Positions 51,292 through 59,491 of a DNA stretch of 64,000 bases are shown piece by piece. The position numbers were made by a program, and so were the translations under genes. Below the pieces are notes generated by a model. The model searched no databases. It was not told where the DNA came from and was given only the letters and a program-made list of their open reading frames with translations. The stretch is from positions 331,566 through 395,565 of the forward strand of contig NZ_RBWS01000008.1 of the NCBI RefSeq assembly GCF_003627955.1, in the 5' to 3' direction. The stretch is from Sphingobacterium puteale (GTDB taxonomy: Bacteria; Bacteroidota; Bacteroidia; Sphingobacteriales; Sphingobacteriaceae). How positions within the stretch are numbered: position 1 is the first letter of the stretch; each line of letters begins with the position of its first letter.

Positions 51292-53403
51292 ATGAAAGTT
51301 GTAATAGCTGAAAAGCCCTCTGTGGCACGTGATCTGGCCCGTGTCATGGGAGCGAAGGAAGTCAAAGATGGCTATATCGCCGGAAACGGCTATGCCTTTA
51401 CTTATGCTTTTGGTCATTTGGTTCAATTATGCACGCCTCAGGCTTACGGTTATAATAGCTGGACCATTTCCAATCTTCCTATTATACCTGCAAATTTTAA
51501 ACTTGAATCGAAAAAAGTTAAGCGGGATGGAAAGCAGATGGATGACGCAGGTGCGGTCAAACAGCTGAATACGATAAAATCGCTGTTAGAGCAGGCGGAA
51601 GAGATTATTGTGGCAACGGATGCGGGGCGTGAGGGGGAGTTAATCTTTCGTAATATCTATTACTTTTTGGGTTCGAAGGTGCCGTTTAAACGACTGTGGA
51701 TTTCGAGTCAGACGGATAAAGCCATCAAAGAGGGCTTTGCAAATTTAAAAGCGGGAACAGAATACGATAGTTTATACATGTCTGCCCGTTCAAGATCAGA
51801 GTCAGATTGGCTGATCGGGATCAATGCTACACAGGCGATCACCTTGGCAGCAGGCAACAAAGGGCTTCTTTCTTTGGGAAGAGTTCAGACGCCAACCTTG
51901 GCGATGATCTGCTCACGTTACCTGGAAAATAAAGATTTTAAGCCGCAGGCATTTTATAAAATACAGGCCGGCTTCGAAAAAGATAATATCAGTTTTAAAG
52001 CTACTTCAAACAAAATAGATAAAAAAGATGTTGCCGAACAGACCATCGCCCGATTGACTGTTGGTGCAAATGCACGCGTTGCTAAGGTTGAAGCTAAAGA
52101 GACAAAGGAGCAGCCCCCTTTACTCTTTGACTTGACTTCCCTGCAACAGGATGCGAACAAAAAATATGGTTACTCAGCCGACCAGACGCTGAGTATCGCG
52201 CAGACACTTTACGAGAAAAAGGTCATTACCTATCCCCGTACGGGATCCCGTTATATCGGTGAGGATGTTTTCGAACATATCGAGGAGCTTTTTCAGCACC
52301 TCTCGGATCATGCGGAGGAATCTATTGCTTCCATCGCGAAGAATTTAATCGGGACAAAGTTAAATAAGCGTTCTGTAGATGACAAAAAGGTAACCGATCA
52401 CCATGCGCTGTTGGTAACTGATGAGAAACCGGGGCACATGTTGAAAGAACAGCAGAATATTTACAACATGATTGCCAAGCGTATGGTCGAGAGTTTCTCT
52501 GAAGTCTGTATCAAGGATATCACCACAGTCACCATAGACGCACAGGGAGTCGAGCTGATCGCAAAGGGAACGGTCATCAAACAGTACGGCTGGCGCCTTT
52601 CTGCCGAGCAGATAGAAGCTCCGGATGAGGATAAGAACACCGATGACCAAGACAATGAGAATGCGCAGTTACCTAAATTGCTGGCGGAGGAATTACTGCA
52701 AATATTGACATTGGAACTTGCCGAGCGTTTTACCAAGGCACGTCCGATTCATACTGAAGCTTCACTCTTAAAAGCAATGGAAACTTCAGGTAAAGAAATT
52801 GAGGATGATGAAATGCGTCAAGCGATGAAAGACTGTGGACTGGGAACACCAGCTACCCGTGCGGCAACGATAGAAACGCTTTTTCAACGGGATTATATTA
52901 AACGGGATAAGAAAAAATTGATTCCAACAGAAAAGGGGCTAGCTGTGTATAATCTTGTCAAAGATCGCTCGATCGCCAAAGTAACACTCACGGGAAAATG
53001 GGAGCAGAAGCTGGAAGAAATGCGGGCCAATAAGGTTTCTTATGATGTTTTTATGAAACATATTAAGGACTACACGGCGAAAATTACGAAAGAGTTATTG
53101 ACATTGCGTATTTCATTGGCGCAAGAGGAAGTCAAACCACAGCAAAAGGGGAAAATCAAATGTCCTAAATGTGAGAAGGGCTTAATCCTGCTCTATGATC
53201 GGGTGGCACAATGTGATCACTATGCCCGCGGTTGTGATTTTAAGATCTGGCGAACATTGAACGGTATTTTTCTGGAGGAAAAGGAGATGAAGAATCTGTT
53301 GGAAAAAGGGAAGACCTCGGAATTTAAAGGTGTTAAAAATAGTGAGGGTGCCATCGTAAATGCTCCCCTTGTATTTGAAAACTTTAAAGTAAACGTGGGA
53401 TAG
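51292..53403 (+). CDS. topB: DNA topoisomerase III
   Basis: Type IA topoisomerase that decatenates replication and recombination intermediates. 703 residues from the ATG at 51292, which begins the Toprim motif MKVVIAEKPSVARDLARVMG; an in-frame GTG at 51253 would translate an intergenic repeat and is rejected. Features: ATDAGREGELIFRNIYY (Toprim acidic triad), LLSLGRVQTPTLAMICSRY, catalytic Tyr in KVITYPRTGSRYI (~325), GTPATRAATIETLFQRDYI. The C-terminal zinc-ribbon-like segment is CPKCEKGLILLYDRVAQCDH. Transposons of Bacteroidota often carry topB, but the neighbours here are chromosomal. Confidence 0.95.
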   Translation: MKVVIAEKPSVARDLARVMGAKEVKDGYIAGNGYAFTYAFGHLVQLCTPQAYGYNSWTISNLPIIPANFKLESKKVKRDGKQMDDAGAVKQLNTIKSLLEQAEEIIVATDAGREGELIFRNIYYFLGSKVPFKRLWISSQTDKAIKEGFANLKAGTEYDSLYMSARSRSESDWLIGINATQAITLAAGNKGLLSLGRVQTPTLAMICSRYLENKDFKPQAFYKIQAGFEKDNISFKATSNKIDKKDVAEQTIARLTVGANARVAKVEAKETKEQPPLLFDLTSLQQDANKKYGYSADQTLSIAQTLYEKKVITYPRTGSRYIGEDVFEHIEELFQHLSDHAEESIASIAKNLIGTKLNKRSVDDKKVTDHHALLVTDEKPGHMLKEQQNIYNMIAKRMVESFSEVCIKDITTVTIDAQGVELIAKGTVIKQYGWRLSAEQIEAPDEDKNTDDQDNENAQLPKLLAEELLQILTLELAERFTKARPIHTEASLLKAMETSGKEIEDDEMRQAMKDCGLGTPATRAATIETLFQRDYIKRDKKKLIPTEKGLAVYNLVKDRSIAKVTLTGKWEQKLEEMRANKVSYDVFMKHIKDYTAKITKELLTLRISLAQEEVKPQQKGKIKCPKCEKGLILLYDRVAQCDHYARGCDFKIWRTLNGIFLEEKEMKNLLEKGKTSEFKGVKNSEGAIVNAPLVFENFKVNVG

Positions 53404-53421
53404 CTAAATCTATCCCACGTT
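53392..53421. terminator. Palindrome at the end of topB
   Basis: AACGTGGGATAG and CTATCCCACGTT are perfect 12-base arms around CTAAAT; the topB stop codon TAG lies in the left arm. There is no T run, so it is an atypical bidirectional terminator between convergent genes. Confidence 0.6.
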
Positions 53422-53436
53422 GAGCACTGGATATAT

Positions 53437-54327
53437 TTATTCTTTAGCTAAAATTTCTTCTAAAGCAGTTGAAATCGTAGGAAACTTAAATTCAAATCCA
53501 TTATTTTCTAATTTTTCCGGTACCACCCAACGACTTTTCAAGAGCAGCTCGGTTTCCGTCCCAATCAATAAAGCACCTATTTCCAACAGCCATTTCGGTG
53601 AGGGGAGCCCAATTTTTCGATGCATGATGCTTCGAAAAGTCTCCATAAAGGTCTTATTCGTAATCGGATGGGGGGCAGCACAATTTATGACGCCATCTAT
53701 TTCATGATGTTTTTGTATAAATAAGATAATCTGGAATAGATCTTCGATATGTATCCAGCTAAAATATTGATTACCATTGCCTTGTATTCCGCCTAAACCG
53801 AAGCGAACAAGATTTTTAAAAGGTTGTATAACACCACCGTCAGCGCCTAGGACAATAGCCATCCGAAGAGCCACCTGTCTGGTTCGGGGTAAGTGGAAAT
53901 CGAAAAATGTCTTCTCCCATTTCTTTGCGACCTCGACAGAAAATCCCGTTCCGATCTCACCGCTGCTTTCGGTCATTGGACGATCGGCTGCATGGCGGTA
54001 GATTGTTGCAGTGCTTGCATTTAACCAAAGAATAGGAGGATGGCTGCAATTTTCAATTGCCTTACCTAAAATACTTGTGGTCTCTGTTCTTGAAGAAAAT
54101 ATTTGCGCTTTGTTGCTGGCATTGTAGCGACAATTGACGGATTTGCCCGCGAGATTGATCAACATTTCAGCGTGTTCAAGTGCGGCCGAAATGCCAACCG
54201 TATCGGTCCAGGGCATATTTCCTTTCTGTCGACCAACGAGGATCACCTGATATCCCATTTTTTGGAATTTTTTGGAAAGATATTGTCCGACAAAACCTGT
54301 TCCACCTGCAATAACTATTTTAGGCAT
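53437..54327 (-). CDS. TIGR01777-family NAD(P)-dependent epimerase-like protein
   Basis: 296 residues. Rossmann start IVIAGGTGFVGQYLSKKFQK (3-22), LINLAGKSVNCRY, the long loop with RTETTSILGKAIENC, VALRMAIVLGADGGVIQPFK, FSWIHIEDLFQIILFI, and a C-terminal DUF1731 domain (LLKSRWVVPEKLENNGFEFK). This is the YfcH/TIGR01777 family; its reaction is not established. Last gene of a minus-strand unit with a GbsR-like regulator and two paralogous membrane proteins. Confidence 0.9.
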   Translation of the reverse strand: MPKIVIAGGTGFVGQYLSKKFQKMGYQVILVGRQKGNMPWTDTVGISAALEHAEMLINLAGKSVNCRYNASNKAQIFSSRTETTSILGKAIENCSHPPILWLNASTATIYRHAADRPMTESSGEIGTGFSVEVAKKWEKTFFDFHLPRTRQVALRMAIVLGADGGVIQPFKNLVRFGLGGIQGNGNQYFSWIHIEDLFQIILFIQKHHEIDGVINCAAPHPITNKTFMETFRSIMHRKIGLPSPKWLLEIGALLIGTETELLLKSRWVVPEKLENNGFEFKFPTISTALEEILAKE

Positions 54328-54353
54328 GATAATACCGTTTTTAGAGATCTATT

Positions 54354-54734
54354 TTACTCGTTAATTGTTGCTGGCATATTTCTTCTTTGTTTTGCGATTC
54401 TTTTGCCCCGGAAGAATAGAAACATATTCAGAAAAAGCATGACACCTAAATAAATGCTGAATCCACCGATTTTATAACTAAGCCGCTCAATGAGCTCCTG
54501 TACACTGGGCTTATACAAGCTGATCTCCAGAATATACAATGCAAATCCCAGATTCATGAGATAGAAACCAATCCGGAAAAGATTGTTTGTCGCATTGGCG
54601 ACTTCCGGTCGCCCCGCAAAAATATCATTCATGTACACGATGCTATTTTTGAAAAGCACATATGCAACGTAATAGGTTAATGCGATTGCAATAGGTAAAT
54701 AAATAAAATACCCGATAACTGTTAAATTTCCCAT
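54354..54734 (-). CDS. Four-helix membrane protein, paralogue of its upstream neighbour
   Basis: 126 residues from the ATG at 54734 (the frame opens further upstream but that part overlaps the previous gene). Helices: VIGYFIYLPIAIALTYYVAY, LFRIGFYLMNLGFALYILEI and IYLGVMLFLNMFLFF, plus a shorter one. The segment NATNNLFRIGFYLMNLGFAL matches NNLLLMGYYLLNIGYAV in the next gene. A basic C-terminus (RGKRIAKQRRN) should be cytoplasmic. Four bases after the paralogue. Family unknown. Confidence 0.7.
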   Translation of the reverse strand: MGNLTVIGYFIYLPIAIALTYYVAYVLFKNSIVYMNDIFAGRPEVANATNNLFRIGFYLMNLGFALYILEISLYKPSVQELIERLSYKIGGFSIYLGVMLFLNMFLFFRGKRIAKQRRNMPATINE

Positions 54735-54738
54735 GATA

Positions 54739-55101
54739 TTATGATTTAATGGTGAATGAATTTGTCTTTTTTGCGAAGAAATAAATACCGAGCATATTGA
54801 AGTAATGCATACCGACAAGTACAAATAACAATGTCCCGGTTTTTAATGCAATACTGCTGAGTAGATCTTCGAATGTTTGGATTTGCTTCCAGTAACTGAA
54901 TTGGATGACGGCATAACCAATATTGAGCAAGTAATATCCCATAAGCAATAAGTTGTTTGTTGTGTCTGTTAGTGCCATGTTGTTTTTGAACAACGAAAGA
55001 ATAAAAATCCGACCATTTGTGTGAAACAACCGACCTACCCAAAGGATAATGTAACAGGTTAGCAAACCATATATCGCGTATGCAAGGATATTAAAGTTCA
55101 T
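54739..55101 (-). CDS. Four-helix membrane protein downstream of the GbsR-like regulator
   Basis: 120 residues with helices AYAIYGLLTCYIILWVGRLF, LLLMGYYLLNIGYAVIQF and LFVLVGMHYFNMLGIYFFA. The topology and the TTNNLLLMGYYLLNIGYA core are shared with the next gene, indicating a tandem duplication that has diverged. Its start is four bases after the regulator gene, so it is translationally coupled to it. Confidence 0.75.
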   Translation of the reverse strand: MNFNILAYAIYGLLTCYIILWVGRLFHTNGRIFILSLFKNNMALTDTTNNLLLMGYYLLNIGYAVIQFSYWKQIQTFEDLLSSIALKTGTLLFVLVGMHYFNMLGIYFFAKKTNSFTIKS

Positions 55102-55105
55102 CAGA

Positions 55106-55618
55106 TTACATCATTAGTTTGATCAATTTTAGTAACAGATCCCCGCCGCTAGAATTGAATAATTTGTTTGCGATGGCTTCGAGTTGATCCGTTAATACTT
55201 GGATATCTTTTACTGTCTTATGAAACTCCTTGCCTTCTGACGTTTTATCTTTCTCGGTATTTTTGCTGATTTCTCTGAGAATATCCATGACCGGATCAAG
55301 TTCCTTTTGTTTGCGCATAACAGCAATTTTCATCGCCCATTTTAGTACGTCTTTCTCCGCAACGAAATATTCCTTTCGGTCCCCTGCAATATGTTTTTTG
55401 TAAACAATGCCATAATCGACCAATTGACGGATACTCATGTTGGCATTACCTCTGGAGATAACCAGCTTTTCCATGATTTCATCTGTAGACATGGGATTGC
55501 TCGCAGAAAGGAGTAATGCATGGACCTGAGCAACGGATTTGTTGATCCCCCATTCGGAACCCAACGCGCCCCAAGTATCTATAAATTGCTGTTTTGCTTC
55601 TTGTAATTCCATCTTCAT
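55106..55618 (-). CDS. GbsR/MarR-type winged-helix transcription regulator
   Basis: 170 residues. The wHTH core is KQQFIDTWGALGSEWGINKS, VAQVHALLLSASNPMSTDEI, MEKLVISRGNANMSIRQLVD and GIVYKKHIAGDRKEYFVAEK (recognition helix and wing), typical of GbsR-like proteins, followed by a dimerising helical C-terminus. First gene of a four-gene minus-strand unit: regulator, two membrane proteins, TIGR01777 protein. It may be autoregulatory. The signal is unknown. Confidence 0.88.
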   Translation of the reverse strand: MKMELQEAKQQFIDTWGALGSEWGINKSVAQVHALLLSASNPMSTDEIMEKLVISRGNANMSIRQLVDYGIVYKKHIAGDRKEYFVAEKDVLKWAMKIAVMRKQKELDPVMDILREISKNTEKDKTSEGKEFHKTVKDIQVLTDQLEAIANKLFNSSGGDLLLKLIKLMM

Positions 55619-55728
55619 TTTTATTTCTTACTCAAATTTATATATAGTTTTTTGAATTTTCAAAAATTTCTGAAAATAAAATAAATTCAATAAACAAGTC
55701 ACCATATCGTAATAAGGTTTTCCTTTTC

Positions 55729-55758
55729 TTGTGTCCTTTTTGATTTGTATTAACTTTG
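55729..55758 (+). promoter_or_regulatory. Promoter abutting the start of the 55.8-kb gene
   Basis: TTG (55729-55731) is followed 22 bases later by TAACTTTG (55751-55758). The ATG at 55767 is only nine bases beyond the -7 box, so the mRNA may be leaderless or nearly so. Confidence 0.5.
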
Positions 55759-55766
55759 CTGGCATT

Positions 55767-56750
55767 ATGGCAACAACTTTGTATAATCCATTCAAACAAT
55801 TTCAGTTTGATCCGGCTATCTGTTTTTTAACAGGTAATAAACTTCAGTATGAGGAGGAGAGTATCCATGTCTTTCCAGTCTGGATGATGAAATCTTTTCA
55901 ATTGGAAGATAAGCCGTTCAAAATGCTAGATGAGAATTTAGTAACCTATAAGTCCTTAAAACTTCCATGTTCTATCCTTGCTGCTGAAGCAATAGAGCAG
56001 ATGGAACGTGCCGTTGAGCAATCATTCGAGCAGGGCTATGAAGCGGTCCGCCAATTAGATCCTTTGCTACTTTTTCAATGGATGACAAAAATCATCTATG
56101 GCGTTGTCTATAACGAAATTCTCGCTGGAATCCGTCAACAGAAAGCTTCAGGTGAAGACATGAACTTTTCGCAGGCTTTGGCACAGCGTTTTACAAACCT
56201 GCATGCCATGTTGCAGTCGTTGATTGTTCCAATGGAATTTGAAAATACATTTCCATTTTCCCTTGTTGTTGTGCCCGTAGAAAATGCACCGGATACCTTT
56301 ATGTATCGCGATGAAATAAATACCTTGATTTTTTCGATTCGAATGAAAGATTTTGCGCTCATTGCTTGCCTTCAGGATAATGCGACAAACAATATCTATC
56401 ACGAAGACGTATTGAAAGTGATTGCTGGCAAAAAGCTTCACCCTATACAGTTTGAAGAATTATGTGCCCGCTTTTTCTATTCAGCCTATTTATTCAACCG
56501 TTTACCCGATTATACCTATTTAAATACGCCGCAGAAAGTTTATGTTGAACCCATGCCTTTAGCGGATATGTCTATGAAACCTATATTTGATCATTGGCAG
56601 AACAAGACCTATGGTCAGGTACTGGAAAATTTCTGGAAGCCTTGGGGGTTGACCTTATTTGAAATTATTAAAAATCCAGAACAACCAATTAGCTTTTTGT
56701 TGGATGATCAAGGTGCTTTTATCGGGGATGTTGATATGCCCCTTAATTAA
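55767..56750 (+). CDS. Hypothetical cytoplasmic protein
   Basis: 327 residues from the ATG at 55767, which immediately follows a promoter. No signal peptide or membrane segment. Text such as CFLTGNKLQYEEESIHVFPV, LLFQWMTKIIYGVVYNEIL and FEELCARFFYSAYLFNRLPD is aromatic-rich and looks like a folded domain, mostly helical with a central beta part (TFPFSLVVVPVEN). A single CFLTG near the N-terminus is reminiscent of half a zinc site, but no partner Cys pair is visible. I do not recognise the family. Confidence 0.75.
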   Translation: MATTLYNPFKQFQFDPAICFLTGNKLQYEEESIHVFPVWMMKSFQLEDKPFKMLDENLVTYKSLKLPCSILAAEAIEQMERAVEQSFEQGYEAVRQLDPLLLFQWMTKIIYGVVYNEILAGIRQQKASGEDMNFSQALAQRFTNLHAMLQSLIVPMEFENTFPFSLVVVPVENAPDTFMYRDEINTLIFSIRMKDFALIACLQDNATNNIYHEDVLKVIAGKKLHPIQFEELCARFFYSAYLFNRLPDYTYLNTPQKVYVEPMPLADMSMKPIFDHWQNKTYGQVLENFWKPWGLTLFEIIKNPEQPISFLLDDQGAFIGDVDMPLN

Positions 56751-56822
56751 ATCTGAAGAGAGTAGTGTAATAAGTTGTTCCAAATACACGTTAAAATGGT
56801 ATGATTATGGATAGGATCAGGT

Positions 56823-57272
56823 ATGTATTCACCAAATTTTAAAATGACTGTTTTATCAGTCCTATTTTTTATTGTTTGTTTGACCTCAAAGGCACAGACT
56901 GGTGTTGTTCGTTACATTCCCACAGATAGTCTAGTTCAAAATGTGGATGATTTTCCTTACTTTAAGGGCGGAATAACGGCATGGTCGAGGTTCTTGCAAA
57001 ATAACCTCGATTTGACACGAACTGTCGGAGCTATGGATAGTATTGCTTACATAAAGTATGGCTCCAAACAAACAGCGATTCTTAATTTTATCGTTTGTGA
57101 GGATGGAGCAATTTGTAATATCGAAATTGAGAATCCAGAAAAGATAAGTCCTGAATTTGCTAAAGCAGTACTGGCCACTATGCGCAAATCACCGCAATGG
57201 ATGCCAGCTTTAGTCAAAGGAAAGCCGGTCAAAACAAGATTTAGGCAACCTGTAGTTGCTGTTATTGAATAA
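56823..57272 (+). CDS. Secreted TonB C-terminal-domain protein
   Basis: 149 residues. Signal peptide MTVLSVLFFIVCLTSKAQ from the internal Met at 56844, with a possible upstream start at 56823. The mature part is a TonB-C-like domain: FKGGITAWSRFLQNNLDL, AILNFIVCEDGAICNIEIEN and RKSPQWMPALVKGKPVKTRF with the terminal beta strand QPVVAVIE. Unlike TonB it has no anchor helix or proline-rich stretch, so it would be a periplasmic stand-alone TonB-C domain, common in Bacteroidota. Confidence 0.83.
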   Translation: MYSPNFKMTVLSVLFFIVCLTSKAQTGVVRYIPTDSLVQNVDDFPYFKGGITAWSRFLQNNLDLTRTVGAMDSIAYIKYGSKQTAILNFIVCEDGAICNIEIENPEKISPEFAKAVLATMRKSPQWMPALVKGKPVKTRFRQPVVAVIE

Positions 57273-57319
57273 ATAAATACAAGCTGCAATCTGAAAATTT
57301 AACCATTTATTCGCATAGT

Positions 57320-58114
57320 ATGTCATTTTGGGATAAAGTCAAAAAAATCATGAGTGGGGAAGAGGATGAATCCTCCACTGAAAAGAAAGATGTTGAAATT
57401 ACCGCCGGGGGTTCGACTGTGTATCGTTATGAAAATCAACCTGAGGAAAAAGATCCAAAAGACCTGTTCCCCGAGGTGCAATGTGTTTATTTGGAAGAGA
57501 TTGAAGATCATTTAGCAAAATATATCGCTGAGCCAGATTTGGTTTTTCACGAAATTATATCGGAGTTGGTGCATATTGATGTGCATTGGATCAAACCTAG
57601 CGCGAATTACCCGTACAATATCTTGGTGACATCCGGCATGAGTGACCTGCCGATGAATGTTCCGGAGGAAATAGATGATAAGCAAGCTTATGAACGCGCC
57701 GAATTGATGGTTGTACTTCCTGCGGACTGGAAGATAGGCGAGGAGGAATTTCAGGATGATAACAATTACTGGCCGGTCTATTTTTTGAAAAGACTGGCGC
57801 GTTTTCCGCACGAGTATAAAACCTGGTTAGGTTATGGGCACACGATTCCTAATGGAATGGAAGCTGAAGAAATAGCAAATACCGGTTTTGGTTGTATGCT
57901 CTTATTGCCTCCCATGTTGAGTTTTGATGAGGAATTTTTGGAACTTCAAACGAAAGATGGTAATGTCATCAATTTCTATGCGATGATTCCGGTCTACAAG
58001 GAAGAGATGGATTTCAAACTGGAAGAAGGAACAGATGCTTTATTGGATCGTTTTGACGAATATGGAATATCAGAACTGGTCGACATAGATCGTCCAAATG
58101 TTTGTAGGAACTAG
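57320..58114 (+). CDS. Suppressor-of-fused (SUFU) domain protein
   Basis: 264 residues. After a charged N-terminal ~45 residues the SUFU domain includes IEDHLAKYIAEPDLVFHEII, HIDVHWIKPSANYPYNILVT, AELMVVLPADWKIGEEE, WPVYFLKRLARFPHEYKTWL, GYGHTIPNG and FYAMIPVYKEEMDFKLEEG. Bacterial SUFU proteins occur in many genomes, some as toxin-immunity proteins, but there is no toxin gene here. Plus-strand, 47 bases after the TonB-C gene. Function is not established. Confidence 0.9.
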   Translation: MSFWDKVKKIMSGEEDESSTEKKDVEITAGGSTVYRYENQPEEKDPKDLFPEVQCVYLEEIEDHLAKYIAEPDLVFHEIISELVHIDVHWIKPSANYPYNILVTSGMSDLPMNVPEEIDDKQAYERAELMVVLPADWKIGEEEFQDDNNYWPVYFLKRLARFPHEYKTWLGYGHTIPNGMEAEEIANTGFGCMLLLPPMLSFDEEFLELQTKDGNVINFYAMIPVYKEEMDFKLEEGTDALLDRFDEYGISELVDIDRPNVCRN

Positions 58115-58134
58115 CGATCTAAGGCTTTCCTTTC

Positions 58135-58182
58135 AAAAATGCAGTATTGTCAGGAGATAATCCTCGGCAATACTGCATTTTT
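58135..58182. terminator. Bidirectional terminator between the SUFU and lat genes
   Basis: AAAAATGCAGTATTG pairs with CAATACTGCATTTTT around an 18-base loop and is followed by T residues on the plus strand. Confidence 0.88.
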
Positions 58183-58185
58183 GTA

Positions 58186-59472
58186 TTAAAGACTGTCGTT
58201 GATGATCGCCATTGTTTTGTCAATATCTTCCGTGCTGACATTTAGATGTGGCCTGAAGCGGATGCTTTTCTCGCCACAGCCCAAAATGATCAATTTATTG
58301 GTATAAGCACGTTTGATAAATTCGCTACGGGAGTCTGCAGTATCAAAATCCAAGGCAACAAACAAACCTTCCCCTCTTAAGTTACTGAGCTGCGGTCTAT
58401 TTTTCATAACTTCCTGTAGCTTGCTTTTAAGGTAAGTTCCTTTTTCGGTGGCATTGGCCAATAGATTTTCCTGTTCGATGACTTCTAGAATTAATTTGAA
58501 ACGCAACATGTCTATAAAATCTCCGCCGAAGGTTGAGTTGATCCGGCTGGATTCTTTGAATACATGATGCTCAACCTGATCAAATTTTTCCTTATTCGCC
58601 AATATCCCGCAGACTTGAGCCTTCTTGCCAAAAGCCAGGACATCAGGTATAATCCCATAATGTTGATAAGCCCACATTTTTCCGGTAATACCCAGCCCTG
58701 TTTGTACTTCATCGAAAATCAGGAGAATTTCATTATTGTCGCAGATCTGGCGCAGTTGCTGGAAAAATTCTTTCCGAAAATGATTGTCTCCACCCTCGCC
58801 CTGTATTGGTTCAATGATGATGCAGGCAATATCGTTGGGATTGTCGTGGATGGCATGATTGATTTCTGCGATTGCCTTCTCTTCCACGTTTATTGTTTGG
58901 CTGATATTTTCCGTCGTTAATGGATACGTTAATTTGGGGTTTACAATACGCGGCCAATTGAACTTTGGAAAATACATATACTTTCGGGGATCCTGCGTAT
59001 TTGTTAAGGAGAGCGTATAGCCCGATCTACCATGAAAAGCCTGTTTAAAATGGATGACCTGACTCGCTTCTTTTTGTATGCCCTGAGCGAAATTAAGTCT
59101 TGTTTTCCAATCAAAGGCTGCTTTCAGTGCGTTTTCCACGGCCAGTGCTCCACCGGAAATAAAAAATGCATAAGGGAGTTCTTTTGGTATTGCCACACGG
59201 TCGAAGGTATCCACAAAATCTGCGAATTCTTTGGGGTAAATGTCCGATATAGCAGGCTTGTTGACTGCCATCTTGCCCAGAAACTCACGATGCTTGACCA
59301 GATGGGGATGGTTATAGCCAACAGCCATAGAGGCAAACATGCTAAACATATCCAGGTATTCGTCCCCATTTTCATCGACAACATAAGAGCCGTGTGATTT
59401 TTCCATATCCATGACCAGTGGAAACCCGTCTGCCAATATATGTTTACTTAGTCTTTCATGTACGTTGCTCAT
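58186..59472 (-). CDS. lat: L-lysine 6-transaminase
   Basis: Transfers the epsilon-amino group of lysine to 2-oxoglutarate, giving 2-aminoadipate 6-semialdehyde. 428 residues from the ATG at 59472 (MSNVHERLSKHILADG). Class III aminotransferase features: YLDMFSMFASMAVGYNHPHL, AFFISGGALAVENALKAAFD, FKQAFHGRSGYTLSLTNT, LLIFDEVQTGLGITGKMWAY and the PLP Lys in VLAFGKKAQVCGILAN (~300). These match lysine-epsilon aminotransferases rather than ornithine or GABA types. 20 bases after the aldehyde dehydrogenase gene, which would oxidise its product. Confidence 0.93.
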   Translation of the reverse strand: MSNVHERLSKHILADGFPLVMDMEKSHGSYVVDENGDEYLDMFSMFASMAVGYNHPHLVKHREFLGKMAVNKPAISDIYPKEFADFVDTFDRVAIPKELPYAFFISGGALAVENALKAAFDWKTRLNFAQGIQKEASQVIHFKQAFHGRSGYTLSLTNTQDPRKYMYFPKFNWPRIVNPKLTYPLTTENISQTINVEEKAIAEINHAIHDNPNDIACIIIEPIQGEGGDNHFRKEFFQQLRQICDNNEILLIFDEVQTGLGITGKMWAYQHYGIIPDVLAFGKKAQVCGILANKEKFDQVEHHVFKESSRINSTFGGDFIDMLRFKLILEVIEQENLLANATEKGTYLKSKLQEVMKNRPQLSNLRGEGLFVALDFDTADSRSEFIKRAYTNKLIILGCGEKSIRFRPHLNVSTEDIDKTMAIINDSL

Positions 59473-59491
59473 AATTTCGAATCTGAATGGT

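Noticed and set aside
51292..53403. topB as evidence for an integrative conjugative element
   Set aside because: No tra, mob, integrase or excision genes nearby; neighbours are dgt and core genes, so the copy looks chromosomal.
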